A stretch of DNA of 64,000 nt from Acanthaster planci. Taxonomy: Eukaryota; Echinodermata; Asteroidea; Valvatida; Acanthasteridae. Positions 13,231 through 26,400 of the stretch are shown one piece after another. Position 1 is the first letter of the stretch; the number at the start of each line of letters is the position of its first letter. The stretch is taken from NCBI RefSeq assembly GCF_001949145.1, contig NW_019091381.1:2027579-2091578 (forward strand). The letters are read 5' to 3'. Under the pieces are notes generated by a model, which did not search any database, was not told where the DNA came from, and worked only from the letters and a program-made list of their open reading frames with translations. Made by a program: the position numbers and the translations under genes.

Positions 13231-16200
13231 ACGCTGGTTGGCTTCTTTTTCATACAAAGGCGTTGCAAGTCCAGGTTTTTTATGTACGTCCTTGGATGTT
13301 TTTACCAGCAAACAATAGCTGTCACGTATGTTACAAGAAAGCGTTTTTAATGGCATGTGCATGTTACCACGTGCTCACGATTCTTTGTTGATGTCCAGTT
13401 ATGAGCTCATCCGTTAGATACTTTACGGTTGCTCGTTTGAGCAAAGCCATAGATTTTTCGAAAAAAAAATGTAACCAGGATTAAGTTCAATTTGGACGCC
13501 ACTTGTTAGTAATGTTCAGCCATGGTTAGATTCTAGACTACTTTCAAGCTAGCAAGTAGTTGACAGAGAAAATATCGAATGTTAGAGGAGAAGATTGAAA
13601 GATTCAAGCTTCACTGCAGCACAAACATCATGACAGCCCATAGTGTTTGATTAATGTTCAATGCAGAAATGCGGCGGCACAACTGAAAAGAATTTTCCCC
13701 ACTGAAGAAGAAGGTCGAGTGCCGGCAGCAAAATACCAATACCTTCGCTGGTCATTCGACTATAAAGCCGTTTCGTTAGGATTGTCCTCTAATGTGTGCT
13801 TCAAATACAGAGCAATTTGCGGGGTCAACAACTGAAAGAAAAGCTATGCGCTGTTTTGGCATGTTCTTGTCATCGACAGCACACATTACCGTCACCAGAA
13901 AAGATACTGGCATACTATGACGCCAAACTGCATAGGCGTCAGGTATCTTGGGTGCATTCAGGCATAATTGTTGACATCTATGGAGGCAAGTGCAAGCAAA
14001 CGCACACACCAACCCGGCACGCCTTTCAAGGTTCCCTTATTGCGGATTGATCGATGTGATCACAGGGGCAGTCGTGTGACTTCTCCACGTCCTGTCGCCC
14101 CACTTATCCAAACTGTCAACCATATCTGTGACTGCATATAGCCGACAGTAATATCAGTTTGTCGCAAAAATAGCTCGCTGTGTGTCGTTAATTATTAATT
14201 CTGAATAGACATTCTAACCATCTTTCAGATCAAGTATCGTCACGCGCGGCTGCATCTTCAGCCCAAATGGACCATTCATTTGTAATGCACGTTCGCAGCC
14301 GGCCCATCTTTTTTTTTAATTCCCACTGCATGGCAACAGGTTAATTTATGATGGCTTTTTAGCTTCATATCGTTGGATCAATGACGGTGGCTCCAGCCGG
14401 ACTAAGATGAAAGCAAAAATGTAAAAAAAAAAAAACCTGATGGTAGAATTAATCTAATGGTTAATGCCCGAAGTTGTTAGAACAAGATTCTCGATAGGCT
14501 CTTTCGTCCGTTTACATAGTTATAGTACGCTCTAAAGTCTGGAATTAAACTCTACAAGTGGTTGAGTTATTTCCAAATTAATCGCAGTTGACAGGCCACG
14601 TACATTTTCTAACTGCGCATGATGAGAGCCACGCTCACCATTTTGGGAGAGATTAACATGAAGAAAAATCTCAGTTTTATTTCCACAGCAGTTGAAATTC
14701 ACTACAAACAGTTATGCCGATAGATCATTACTATGCAGACTCCATTCCAGTGAAGAGAAGAAGAAGGCTATGCCAAGATCAAACCTCTGCACCAAACAAA
14801 ACTCCGTGCTACTTCTATCACTAGTTACAAGTTTTTCTAAAATTGATAGGGTTACCTGTTTCTTATCCTGGCCATGAGGGCCATGTTGGCTGGAACGATT
14901 CTGTTGCGTGTAAGAATGGAAGAGGTCACTGTTATTCAAAAATTGGCCTCACACTTTGAAAAAAAAAACAGAGACGAGACTACAGAGTGGATTCGACGGT
15001 CTCCTCGTTAGAAACGGTACCGTGCATTATGCCATGTGTAGAAATACATAAGAATTATCAACAAATAATAAAATGTTCCTGTCTCAACGTCCTTGAACTA
15101 GCTGGTCCGAGCACACAATTTTACAGAATAAAAAACAGAAAAGGGTACAAACAAGCTAGAGTTTCCGTCTTTCGTCACACTATAACGTCTTCATTAAACT
15201 TTAGGAATCCCTAAGCGCATACATTTCATCGCGCAAATCAATTATTGAAATAACATTTCAATTGCGGGTTCCAAGAAACTCCTAAAATTGTCCCTGTCAT
15301 GTCTTTTTTTTCACAAACAGCTCTAAGTCAAATTGCAAATTTTAAAAGATGCATGCTACAAACATTGAAAATCGCCCTGCTCTTAAGCATGATACCTTTC
15401 TGCTGAAAACAGTGCCAGTGATTCTAAATTGGACTTTAAACTGTGCGATTCCAATCCAGGAACAGAATTCATTCTTATATAAGAAAATGACATGTAGTCT
15501 CACCTTCCTGGAGCTCTGGTGGCCCGGTCTCCGAATCGTAGCCCTCCGTTTCTGTGCCTTCGACATCCTTTCAGTCCAGATAAATTTTCCCGCGTTTTTT
15601 CCCAACGAAAATCCAACACCCGTTGCACAGTCAGTCCCTGTTGTAGCACATTCTCCAGGGCTCAGCACTCAATCAAATCGACACGGCAACCTGTTGGGAG
15701 GGGGGACAGGAAAACATTTTTCTTTTTTTTCAGTAATGTGTTTGCGAGGAAGAATTCATCGGTTTCATTTCTTTCCCACAGTGTTTGTTCTGCCGTATTC
15801 GACGACGCCTGGGATTTGGTCCTGTGTCGGTTACCGAGTCCTGAGACACTGTCATTTAAACTACTGGATAATACCAAACTAAGGCAGATGCAGACGAGGA
15901 TGGGGGGGCGACCCTACCTATGGTGCAGTCTGTTGGCTCAGGGACTAGGAACAGTCTCCAAGTTTCCTGCGCCGAAATGAATGTTATTTCACGTGCTGTA
16001 AGACAATGTTAGCGAATGTGTCATCTCTATATGAACAAACACTGTACGGGAATACGTGAATGGCTACAGATCATAATGAAATTCTGATCTCGAATATTCT
16101 CCGAGGACATGCGCATATTTAAATTAGGCCGGTGTGTTGAATTTAACGACGTGCATCATGTACGTTAAGCACAACCAATTTGGTAACAAGGTACAGTATG

Positions 16201-19200
16201 AATTTATGCGGTAATTGTGTCCGGTGACTTGCCATATGGTCTTTGGTGCCGATTCTCTGTAGACTGTTCATGGATACAGCCAGGTAAAAGCGAGTTGTTT
16301 CAATTTGCTTTCTTGTGACAAAGTGGAAGCTTGCTGCGGTTAAGCCCCATATAATAAACATAGAAATCTACCTCACTGATCTTTGGAAGCGCATGAAAAC
16401 CTTTTTCGTCTCTACTGTGGTCTTGGGTTCGTCTCTTCATTCTACACAATAACGCTATGATGTAATGTACGCTGGTGCTCTTCAACGCTTACACCCGTCC
16501 GTGTTTGCTTTCGATGATGATTTCTTACAGTTCATCCGCCGTCTTGATTACGATTATCATGTGGGCATTCCAGAGAACCCAGCTTACGTAGGAGTATCGA
16601 TTCCAAGACCACTCCAAACACAGCCCTGGACCTTCCGAGTATAGAGTCGCCATATCCTTGGCCCCAAACAACCGATTTTCTCATTCAAGATGCTCAGTAG
16701 CGTCGCATTATCTCAAGACTTGAGAGCCGCGGCTAAATTTAAGAAGCAAGCGATTTAATTAAGACCAGGCTAAAAGCCCGAGGCACACATGGGTTCGGCA
16801 TTAATGTTCCCATGAGGTTGGGACGGTACGGGGCTAACGTTGAATGTGCCCCCTTCACGAAATGACTGGAGGCTCGCTGCAGCTCAAAGTCCTGTGGGCC
16901 TTGTTAGACGATATTTAAACTCGGTGGCTGAATTTTAGGGTTCGGGACGATTGCTGGTATTTTAGAAGTCCCTTTGGAAATCAGTGGGCCAAATGGGTGA
17001 ATGCTTGTTAATAATGTGCTGAAAAAGCGGGCTGCAGTCCACAAAATAATTTTTAAAAAATGCCAGAATTACATCTATGCATCAGCCGATCTGCTTATTG
17101 GTAAAGATTAGATCGATGTTTGTGATGATATCAAAATCTGTATGTGGCACTTGTTTCCAAAAATACACTAATTTCTAAAAATTACATATCAACTCGATGG
17201 ACGATCCAAACCCAAATTCATGCTTACGTAATGATAGGGACTTCTTCTGATCCAAATGTCATTTTGGGACATCCGGAAAATATAAAATATAAGGCGGATC
17301 TGGAAGTGTCAGATTGAACTACTTTGCCGAGTAAGTCACAGCTTCGTGTAATAAAAGTTGCTTTTAGAAAATTGGACGGGGGAAAGTACCCCCTTTGGTC
17401 GAAAATACATCTACCACAAGTGTCAAGGCCACGTTCTACGTCAGCACTTCCGGTTCTTCGTGTCAGAGCGACTACAGCTTGTCACGAAAATGAACAGCAT
17501 TTTCACTAATAAAGCCCTATCATTGACCTATTCCCGCCACTAATCAATTGTTTTTGACAAAAGCTCCGCTGGTATTTCCGCTGCTTGTTCATTGAAGCCT
17601 TTGTTTCTCTCTTTGAGGGGTGGGATATGTTTTGATCGATTCTACGGAAGACCGGTCACAAAAGACTGATATTGCTGTCTGAAAGCCCGGGGGCAAACGT
17701 TAGCTTATACTCAACACGGCATCTGGTCTCGATATGTCCCACTTAGGATCCGAATTGGGTAATGGGCGGGACTGTTTCAGAGTGGGCGGGTGACATCACC
17801 GCATAAAGACAATAAGTTGGATTATTCTTCAGAATTTGTGAACTCTTCAAAATTAACCTCTTATTTTGAACTTTAGTTACATTGCCTAAAAACTCTCCGG
17901 CGAGAAATTTCTTTAAGCCAATGAGGCATCAGAAGCTGGGTTCCAGTGGAGTGACGTCATTCCTCTGGACATTCCGAAACTCAGGAGAAAAATCTTTCAA
18001 ATCCCCCAAGACATCAAGTATGGCTGGCATGACTCACATTTCTTTTACCTCTACGTCACAACTCTGAAACTACCACATGCCCACAATACGCATCATGCAC
18101 CTCAGCTTAAATTTAAGTACGTCAAAACGTTCATGTCACTTCCAACTGCACCTTCGACAAACCTATTTAGCACAGTGCAAAAAGTTAATCGAGTTGTCTA
18201 TCAATACGTCTAGCACACTTTGAAGGTTTATAAATTCATTCCTTAGATTACCACTTTCCGCTACTCAGCCAATCAGTCGGCGACCATCGGAATTTTTATA
18301 CCCGAACACATCTGTCACATATAAATCATTTAGATTTGAGTCGGAAACAAATTGAGGACACAGAAGTCAGTCAATTGAACATACGAAATTTCATCTGTGT
18401 GTACTGAGTGGACGATAAAACAGCAGATGTGCAGCGCGCGAGGAATTTAATTTTTCATTACAGGTCAATATTAGAAACGGTTAGGATTTCGAAACTAACC
18501 TGAAAGTCATAACAAACTTGAAATTTGTTTTGTTTAAAGTCAACATAAAGAAAGTGCAATGACCAAGAAAATCGTTGAAGAGAGAACACCAACCCAACCC
18601 AAACCCAACCTAACCCAACAAAATCATAAAATACGCAGGTATTGTCCTGTCCAATCAGTGGAAACGCCTCTAATCAGCGTTATCCACTGTCATTGTTTGT
18701 TAATCCCTTCAAATTACTGCCATGTTTCCTACGTTTACAGATGTGTGTGTAAACCTCTAATTTCACATTGATAAATTTTCTTTTGAAATATTTTCTGAAC
18801 ATCGTAGATTTATATTTAAGGTAAGATTTATTTGCATTTAAACTTTGTTTAATTTTCACAAACGTTTATCGTTTTAAAGCAAAACCATATCTTGGTGAAA
18901 GGATACATAAGACCTAATGAAAAGTCAATAGAATCTGTAACGTAGAACATCAATAAATGGATAAATGATATATAGGCACGTCTTATAATATTGATCATTG
19001 CAAAATAAGCTAGATTAATGTTTTACAATTGTGACAAAGCAACAAGGAGAAAGGCAGATCGTTCGAATTTCGGCAGAGCTCTAGCACCCCACTAACCTTA
19101 ATTTAACCCCCTGTCTAATAACTGACTGGCGGTTGTGCATACGTGCACTTAATATAAGCGACATTTTATTGCATGGAATTCAAACATTTTATGTCGATTA

Positions 19201-19943
19201 GCTAAAAGTGTAGGGTGTGATAAACCCGGCCTGTTCCAATTCTGTATGATCGGTGAGCCGTGAATGACGAACTGTTTAAAGGGGGAAAGTTGATTGGGTT
19301 CGCACCCGAAATCTTCCCTAACACGGCAAATTCTGATCGGAGGTGTGTATCTTGTCAGAGAGTGGTTGACATGTTTGTGCGCATGCGTAGGCCCTGTAAA
19401 GCGGTATTTCTATGTGGTGCTTATGCATAAATTCAATCATGACCTGTACCTGTTATTTCTTTACATAAACACGGTATTACCAAGGAAAAACACCTCTGAA
19501 ATAATGGGTTAATGTGGTCAGGTTGTTTTCTGTATGTCTGTAATATATGATTGCCAAAAGTAGTAGCAACTTAATGACTTCAAATGATTACATTGTTGGA
19601 ATTCTTCCAGGCATGCTTCATCGAATATGTTTTGGTAATGGTAAGCCTGTGTCAAAACCAATCTGTAATACTTAAAGTTAAAGCTTACAATCACATCCAA
19701 CACGGCCTCAGAAAAAGTTAACCTTTTGAAATATTTATATGAAAAAGAAGGTTACCATAAGATATTTAGTTACAACAGACACTCTTGGCTCAATGGTAAG
19801 CTAGACCGTTGCTGAACTGTATAGCTAACTGGTTCAAGTGTACATAGCTTTTACCGGCGTATCGGCCTGCTGCCTCAAAAATATCTATTACATAATCTGT
19901 CCACATCTAATTACTTCAAACACTGTTCCAGACCAAGAAAGAC
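13231..19943. other. Non-coding stretch, nothing firmly supported
   Basis: About 6.7 kb. The longest frames (around 15349-15980) are unspliced, pyrimidine-rich and unlike any known protein. A possible 64-nt minus-strand exon at 15504-15567 has a good donor (GTGAGA) but a poor acceptor and was not accepted. A degenerate CCCAA/CCTAA run lies at about 18589-18620. A weak tRNA-like A/B-box pair is near 19789-19841. Confidence 0.5.
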
Positions 19944-20118
19944 AATCCACCCCGAGCTGAAGTGCACCCCCAATCGGCGAAAGAAAGACAGATGGTTACA
20001 AGCCGGTTCTTGCACGTGCTCTGCGTGTACGCAAAGACCATACATGCCGGAAGTACGCAGCGTGCTCCACGTCAAACGCGCATATACTTGCGCGCCTCAT
20101 GGCGCGTCTGAGCGGTGA
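19944..20118 (-). repeat. Dispersed repeat R4, copy b
   Basis: This is the reverse complement of the segment at 8912-9106, with the same order of blocks (CACCCCCAATCGGCGAAAG..., CTGCGTGTACGCAAAGACCA..., GTCAAACGCGC...). The copies differ by scattered substitutions and small indels, so the duplication is not recent. Confidence 0.65.
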
Positions 20119-22140
20119 GAACCCAAAAAACACGCCCTCTTTTTTCCCGCTCGGATCAGATAGGCATTCCTTTCCATACATTTCACACAAATGAATGTTA
20201 ATTTACCACCCTATCCCCCTAAAAAACATCCACCACGCCGTGCTTGAATGTAATCATAATGCCTAATTAAACATGAAGTGTGGCAAATGGGTTTTCGATA
20301 TGCCCTTTTCCTAACAACGATGCTCGGTGAAGCATGACTGAAGGAAAGCCATCAAGGTTTCCTTTGAAAGCATTTTGCTCCTATCTTCCTGACAAACACA
20401 CGATTAAAATCATACATTACAAAAACTTGGTCAAATTACCCCTTTGTTTCTGGATCCTTTTTTTTTTTTGTGGGACACCCTGTACAGGAGCATACGGAAA
20501 TTTATTGAAAATATCGCGTGCATGTATGGGCGCCCACAATCTAAATCATTCATACATACGCTCTGCTTATTCATCTGCCGCCAATGCCAAATATTGTCCA
20601 GTATTTTCAAACGAATTGTCCTTCCTTCTGTAATAACGATTGGTCAGTGAAGCGTGGGAACCAGAAAAATGAAGATAATTGTAACCGAAACCCTGCCGAA
20701 ACTAAATCGGAGAAGACACATGTTGTCGTGGGCGGGGGAACGCGAGCAGAGGCATAATATAATGAATTTCTGGAGTGTTCATTTTTTTTCCCACCTTTAA
20801 AAATGCAACCGGCCGTCAAAACGCTATGCTAACCAGGCAAAAATAGCTTCGAAAAAAAGCTACGAATTCACGCTTGTTAATAATATTCCGTTGTGTTTAG
20901 CTATCCCATCTGAACCACATTATCGTATATATTATATTAAACTAAGCCAAACCGCGCACTTCAGCTTTAATTTACAGCACTCAGGATGCACACGTAGGAC
21001 AACATCAAACCACTTACTTTCGCCGAGATCCAGCAATGGCAGCCGACAATAAAACTAATTTGCCAGGAAAGCGCGTGCCATTTCGCGCCAAAAAGTGCTG
21101 TGGGTGAGGCTCCATGACACTGCGTCCGTTGCAGCCGCTCAGAGCCACCAGCGCGGTCGTTGGAGCTCTGATTACCATAAGCACTTATTCCGCTGCCCCG
21201 CCACTGTATCACGTTGATGAAATCCAACGGCAGTTTTGAAGTATCCATTTTCTTGCTGTTGGGGGAGGGGTACTTTGTGTATACAGTGCTCTCGTTTTAA
21301 TTACGTCATTGCCGAGAATCTTAAAGGTGGCGTGCCAAAGAATTGAGCGTTATGTAGTCAGTGACAGACACATTCCAAAGCTTTTAAACTGATTTTGTCA
21401 TCGGGTGTGTTGTATTTTATGCGTGACCGCGTTAAATTTTGGAACGATGCACAAACGTTGTGATTACAGAGGGTTGTGAGATGCTTTAGGTAGTCGTTTA
21501 TTTATAACAATGATGACAACTGTTACCTGAACAATACAGCGGTTTTGTGTCAAACTTTAGTTTGTGTCACTTAGAGGAAAAAGGGGGATTACTCCTAAGC
21601 TTTTATTTCCTGTTTGGAAAGATATATTTACTTACGGGGGCACTGTATAGTGGGGACACTGTTTGGGTTTGGAGGAAAATGTATAGTTCATTATCTCAGC
21701 TGTAGTAACCTTAAATCAGCCCATAGCTAACACCCGACGGTCCAATAATAAGCAGAATCTAGACACCCTCCAATCGATGAAGAAGGCTGCATCCATATCT
21801 CAGCAGCCTTACCTCAAAACCGCCCCAACAGAGCCCCTGGGTGTCTGTTATACATGAATTACAGATCTTGTGAACTGATAAGCTGAATGTAGACCCCTGT
21901 GAATCAATAAGGAATACGGTGAGCACCGTAACTGTCGCATAAACCTACGGAAAAATCAATTGTAGGCATACATTAAAGAAATCACACGGTGAAATGGCTT
22001 TTTCGCAAGGAATCATTTTCATAGTTAACAGTCCCACCGCGCTACGACCTAAAGTCAGTTTCAAGACACCCCAAAAAGTACCTTTGAAATTTGTTTTAAA
22101 AGATTCCCATTTGCCCTTTATCTCCTTTGTCCTACATCTC
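20119..22140. other. Non-coding stretch, nothing supported
   Basis: No recognisable coding exon, RNA gene or repeat was seen in these 2 kb. The next feature is the minisatellite. Confidence 0.5.
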
Positions 22141-23483
22141 ATTGGTCCATTATCCCATTGGTCCTCAGTCCCATTGATTATTTGTCCTATTGGTCCTCTG
22201 TCCCATTGGTCCTCAGTCCCATTGATTCTTTGTCCTATTGGTCCTCTGTCCCATTGGTCCACTGTCCCATTGACCCTTTATCCCATTGGTCATACGTCCC
22301 ATTGGCCCTTTATCCCATTGGTCTCACGACCCATTGGTCCTTTATCCCATTGGTCCTCAGTCCCAATGATTCTTTGTCCCATTGGTCCACTGTCCCATTG
22401 ACCCTTTATCTCTTTATTCTGTCCTACATCCCATTGGTCCATCAACCCACTGGTCCTACGTGCCATTGGTCCTCTGTCCCATTTGTCATATGTTTCATTG
22501 GTCCTTTATCCCATTGGTCCTTTATCCCAGTGGTCATCTGTCCCATTGGTCCTTTATCCCGTTGGTCTCCCGTCCCATTTGTCATCTATCCCATTGATCC
22601 TTTATCCCGTTGGTCTCCCGTCCCATTGGTCCTACATCCCATAGGTCCTATGTCTCATTGGTCCTTTATCCCATTGGTCTCACGTCCCATTGGTCATACG
22701 TCCCATTGGTCCTTTATCCCATTGGTCTCCCTCCCATTGGCCCTTTATCCCATTGGTCNNNNNNNNNNNNNNNNNNNNNNNNNNNNNNNNNNNNNNNNNN
22801 NNNNNNNNNNNNNNNNNNNNNNNNNNNNNNNNNNNNNNNNNNNNNNNNNNNNNNNNNNNNNNNNNNNNNNNNNNNNNNNNNNNNNNNNNNNNNNNNNNNN
22901 NNNNNNNNNNNNNNNNNNNNNNNNNNNNNNNNNNNNNNNNNNNNNNNNNNNNNNNNNNNNNNNNNNNNNNNNNNNNNNNNNNNNNNNNNNNNNNNNNNNN
23001 NNNNNNNNNNNNNNNNNNNNNNNNNNNNNNNNNNNNNNNNNNNNNNNNNNNNNNNNNNNNNNNNNNNNNNNNNNNNNNNNNNNNNNNNNNNNNNNNNNNN
23101 NNNNNNNNNNNNNNNNNNNNNNNNNNNNNNNNNNNNNNNNNNNNNNNNNNNNNNNNNNNNNNNNNNNNNNNNNNNNNNNNNNNNNNNNNNNNNNNNNNNN
23201 NNNNNNNNNNNNNNNNNNNNNNNNNNNNNNNNNNNNNNNNNNNNNNNNNNNNNNNNNNNNNNNNNNNNNNNNNNNNNNCATACGTCCCATTGGTCCTTTA
23301 TCCCATTGGTCTCACGTCCCATTGGTCCTTTATCCCATTGGTCATACGTCCCATTGGTCCTTTATCCCATTGGTCATACGTCCCATTGGTCCTTTATCCC
23401 ATTGGTCTCACGTCCCATTGGTCCTTTATCCCATTGGTCATACGTCCCATTGGTCATTTATCCCATTGAAACTACGTCCCATT
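22141..23483. repeat. 16-bp minisatellite with a CCAAT box in every unit
   Basis: The unit is CCCATTGG followed by eight variable bases (TCCTTTAT, TCATACGT, TCTCACGT, TCCTCTGT and others), in strict 16-bp register. About 38 units are visible at 22141-22758 and about 13 at 23279-23483; the 520 N between them hide more. TTTAT- and ACGT-type units often alternate, giving a 32-bp higher-order period. The complement of each unit reads GACCAATGGG, which fits the NF-Y consensus RRCCAATSRS. No stop codon occurs in any plus-strand frame because the unit lacks one, so the long open frames here are not genes. Confidence 0.95.
22759..23278. other. Assembly gap (520 N) inside the minisatellite
   Basis: The gap is bordered on both sides by the same 16-bp tandem units, so it is almost certainly uncollapsed array. 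Confidence 0.99.
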
Positions 23484-26400
23484 CAAGGTAAAAAGAAAAA
23501 AACTAAAACAGTCACTGTAAACAACTCTACAAATACACTGGCATTATGCTAAAATCATAACCAGAACCCTGTAATGCATCTCTGTTGTTGGAATGCACAG
23601 GCATGTGCATGGAATGCCACTTATTGTATCTTAGGATATCATCTCAACCTGTTAATCAGCCTTCATAGTCATGATTAATACCCTAATCATAATTTTCAGA
23701 GAACACATTTACAGATGTTAATCCAAAAGAACCAATGAGCGGCATCTGAATTTTTGTTGTAACTGGACTACGTGAAAATAAAAGGGACGTTGGGCCTATG
23801 TTTCTTCAGACAATGGGACGAAGGAAAATAGATCCACAACCCGTCGTACGAGGCTACAAAACTGTAGAATTTTACTGGGTCTTGGATAAGTGCCTCAGGG
23901 TCTCTGCTTTCATTATTCATGCAGTGTGTGACAAACAATTCACAGTTGACAAAATTAACGAAGAAGAGAAGCACATAATGTTTATATGAGGAAATTCCTT
24001 GGAAATTGAGAATACTGGAACTGCTCTTGTAAATCAACACATTTATAATGGATTATTTTCTGGTTATTTTGGCAAATTTAAGAGCAAACACAGAAATCTT
24101 AGTTACCCTTTTTATTTTATCTCATCGAGCGACATTGCATAAAACTTTTCTAAATCGTCGAGTGCTGTACGCATGCTTCACGGTGAGTACTTTCTCTTGT
24201 GAAATCGATTTATTAAAACACGGTTCAACTGGAGATGATCTCTAAAAACAGGTTTTGCTTCTTTTATCCAATGCTAATTAGCTATCGTGATACTGCGCGT
24301 GGTTGTAATTTGTTATAGCGATGTTAGACGCGCGCGTTGCCATTGTTTTTCATGTTGATCTCACCAACAACGGAAATGTCCTGGAAAATCACCACGAACC
24401 GAGCAAACAGGACTGTACGACGTTTGACGCAGCAGTTACCAATTTGAGTTTGGTCGAGGTACAAACACAGTCCCAGCATGCGATGCTTCGATATTTCCCC
24501 CACCAAGCCCCCCCCCCTCCATGCGTTGGCGCCAGCAGTGGACTTCAGATCTGAATTTTCACCGCTGAAAACGGTGCTCTATAAGGACTGAAGAACATTA
24601 TAAACAGCCTTTGCTAAATAATGGGGATAATCGTAGCAGAAGATGGAACACAGATCTGCACAATGGCACACAATCGATGTTTCACATTAAGTTCAACATT
24701 CCATGTTGTTAGAAAATCGACTAAAACCAAGAAACGCAACGCAGAATTCATGAGCAATCCCCGAAGTCCCTAATACACCTGCAGAAGTCAACCCCGAAAA
24801 TAGCCTCTAACTTTTTTTTCAACGCACAACTTCCAAAAGGTAGAGATAATTTCTGAAATCTCAGCCAACATAGTGCGGAGAACGGTCAGAAACTGCAATG
24901 ATATTAGCCAAAGGAGACTAAATTTAGCGTCGTTCGTACCATCTATTACACATTAACTGTACGGAACTATGAGAGTTAATAAGAAACGATACGGCAAACA
25001 CTACTTTGTCCTGTCGTCGAGTCAGCAAGGTATTTCTGAAATCATTAAATCACCATATTGTCAACTGGAGCCAACAAGGGTCTAAATGACTCTGGTAAAA
25101 GTGCGAGAGGTTTTTACGAAATTGCTAGCCTTGGAATTATGATCTCGCTGGTCGCGCGCAACAAGCATCTAATGTGCATGGCTACGTAAAGTAGAGAATT
25201 ACACATAGATCCGTATACAAGGGGCAGACACGTTACAAAATCAACTGTACAGTATATGTGTAGCACAGCTAGTAATTATAACAAGATCTTGCCTAATATA
25301 AAAAAAAGCCTTTACTATAAGCTATGAGGCTGGATGTTAAACCCGTAATTTGTGTTACAGTGAAATTTCCCTGGCTGCACTCTCGGGGATAAATTTCCCG
25401 GTATTAATCTTACCGAGATTGTAGAGTATGTTTGGCGGCAACAAATTCACACCCTCTAATTGCTTTGAAACAACACCATCAGCAGCCCGGCAAATTGCAT
25501 TTCTCAGTAGACATTACATCTTAGGTCCAATGGAAACCACACAGGGTCCAGCTTAGGATTAGAATTGACGAGTGTACCACCAGTCATTACTCCTGACCTG
25601 TTCGGCGGTACATCTTCAGTGGTTATACCGCGGGCTCCATAGTTTTGTGTATTCAAAGTCCACCCTACCGAACCTGGTTGAGGATTTTAATGTACATTGC
25701 ATATACGAGGAAGGTACAGATAGAATGGGAAAGGCCTTTAATATTTGGCGCTAATGTACTCCCATGCAAGTGATTTTCTCAATACAAACCTTAGAGTTAG
25801 TTTAAGGATGAAATGCCATGCAGTTGAGTTGGTGATGCTTGTGGCTTTATCTCATCAGTAAAATGACATACTTACAGAACTGAGGACACTGAATTTTCTG
25901 CAGAGTTCGTTGTCGGAATGCATGCTGGGATTGACGCAATGTATTCTGGGTCCTGGAATGTAGTACAACACGCTATGATGGCCTCATTTGCTCCTCCCCA
26001 GCGCCCAAAAGGTGTACTGGGAGGACAGCTGTGTATTTCGGAATGTACGACGGGTTTCGGGCATTTTAAGTGGAAACAGTTTGGACAATAGCACTGGTCA
26101 ACACTTCCGCGTGGGCGTGACACGCGCGCACTGAATCTACAGAGTGTAGGTGACCCACAACATTTTGGGCGTCTTTGGGCTGTGACGTCATTTTTTGAAA
26201 GGCGTTTCGCTTTCTACCCCCTCCCCTTACAGGGCGATGGGGACGGGCGAAAATAAGGTTTTTCTTTTTGTTAAATCCCTTTTCAATGAACGGTGAACTA
26301 ACCGCAAAATAAACGAGGAATGTCTTCACTGGTTAGGTTTCCTATCTAGACTGAAAAATGGCTTTTGTTTTTGCGCAAATCGTACCTTTAAAGTCACGCA

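Noticed and set aside
15504-15567. Possible 64-nt minus-strand exon (DVEGTETEGYDSETGPPELQ)
   Set aside because: The donor GTGAGA is good, but the acceptor has no pyrimidine tract and no neighbouring exon could be found.
15349-15980. Overlapping frames of 177 and 153 codons (+) and 108 codons (-)
   Set aside because: They are unspliced, overlap on both strands, have no known domain and a composition dictated by pyrimidine-rich DNA.
18589-18620. CCCAACCC/CCTAACCC run resembling an interstitial telomere
   Set aside because: It is too short and irregular compared with the TTAGGG repeat.
19789-19841. tRNA-like A box (TGGCTCAATGG) and B box (GGTTCAAGTGT)
   Set aside because: The B box lacks the terminal CC and no cloverleaf could be drawn. 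At best it is a decayed SINE head.
22158-23552. 464-codon plus-strand frame with PLSHWSYVPLVLYPIG repeats
   Set aside because: It is the translation of the 16-bp minisatellite, open in all three frames because the unit has no stop, and it includes 520 N.
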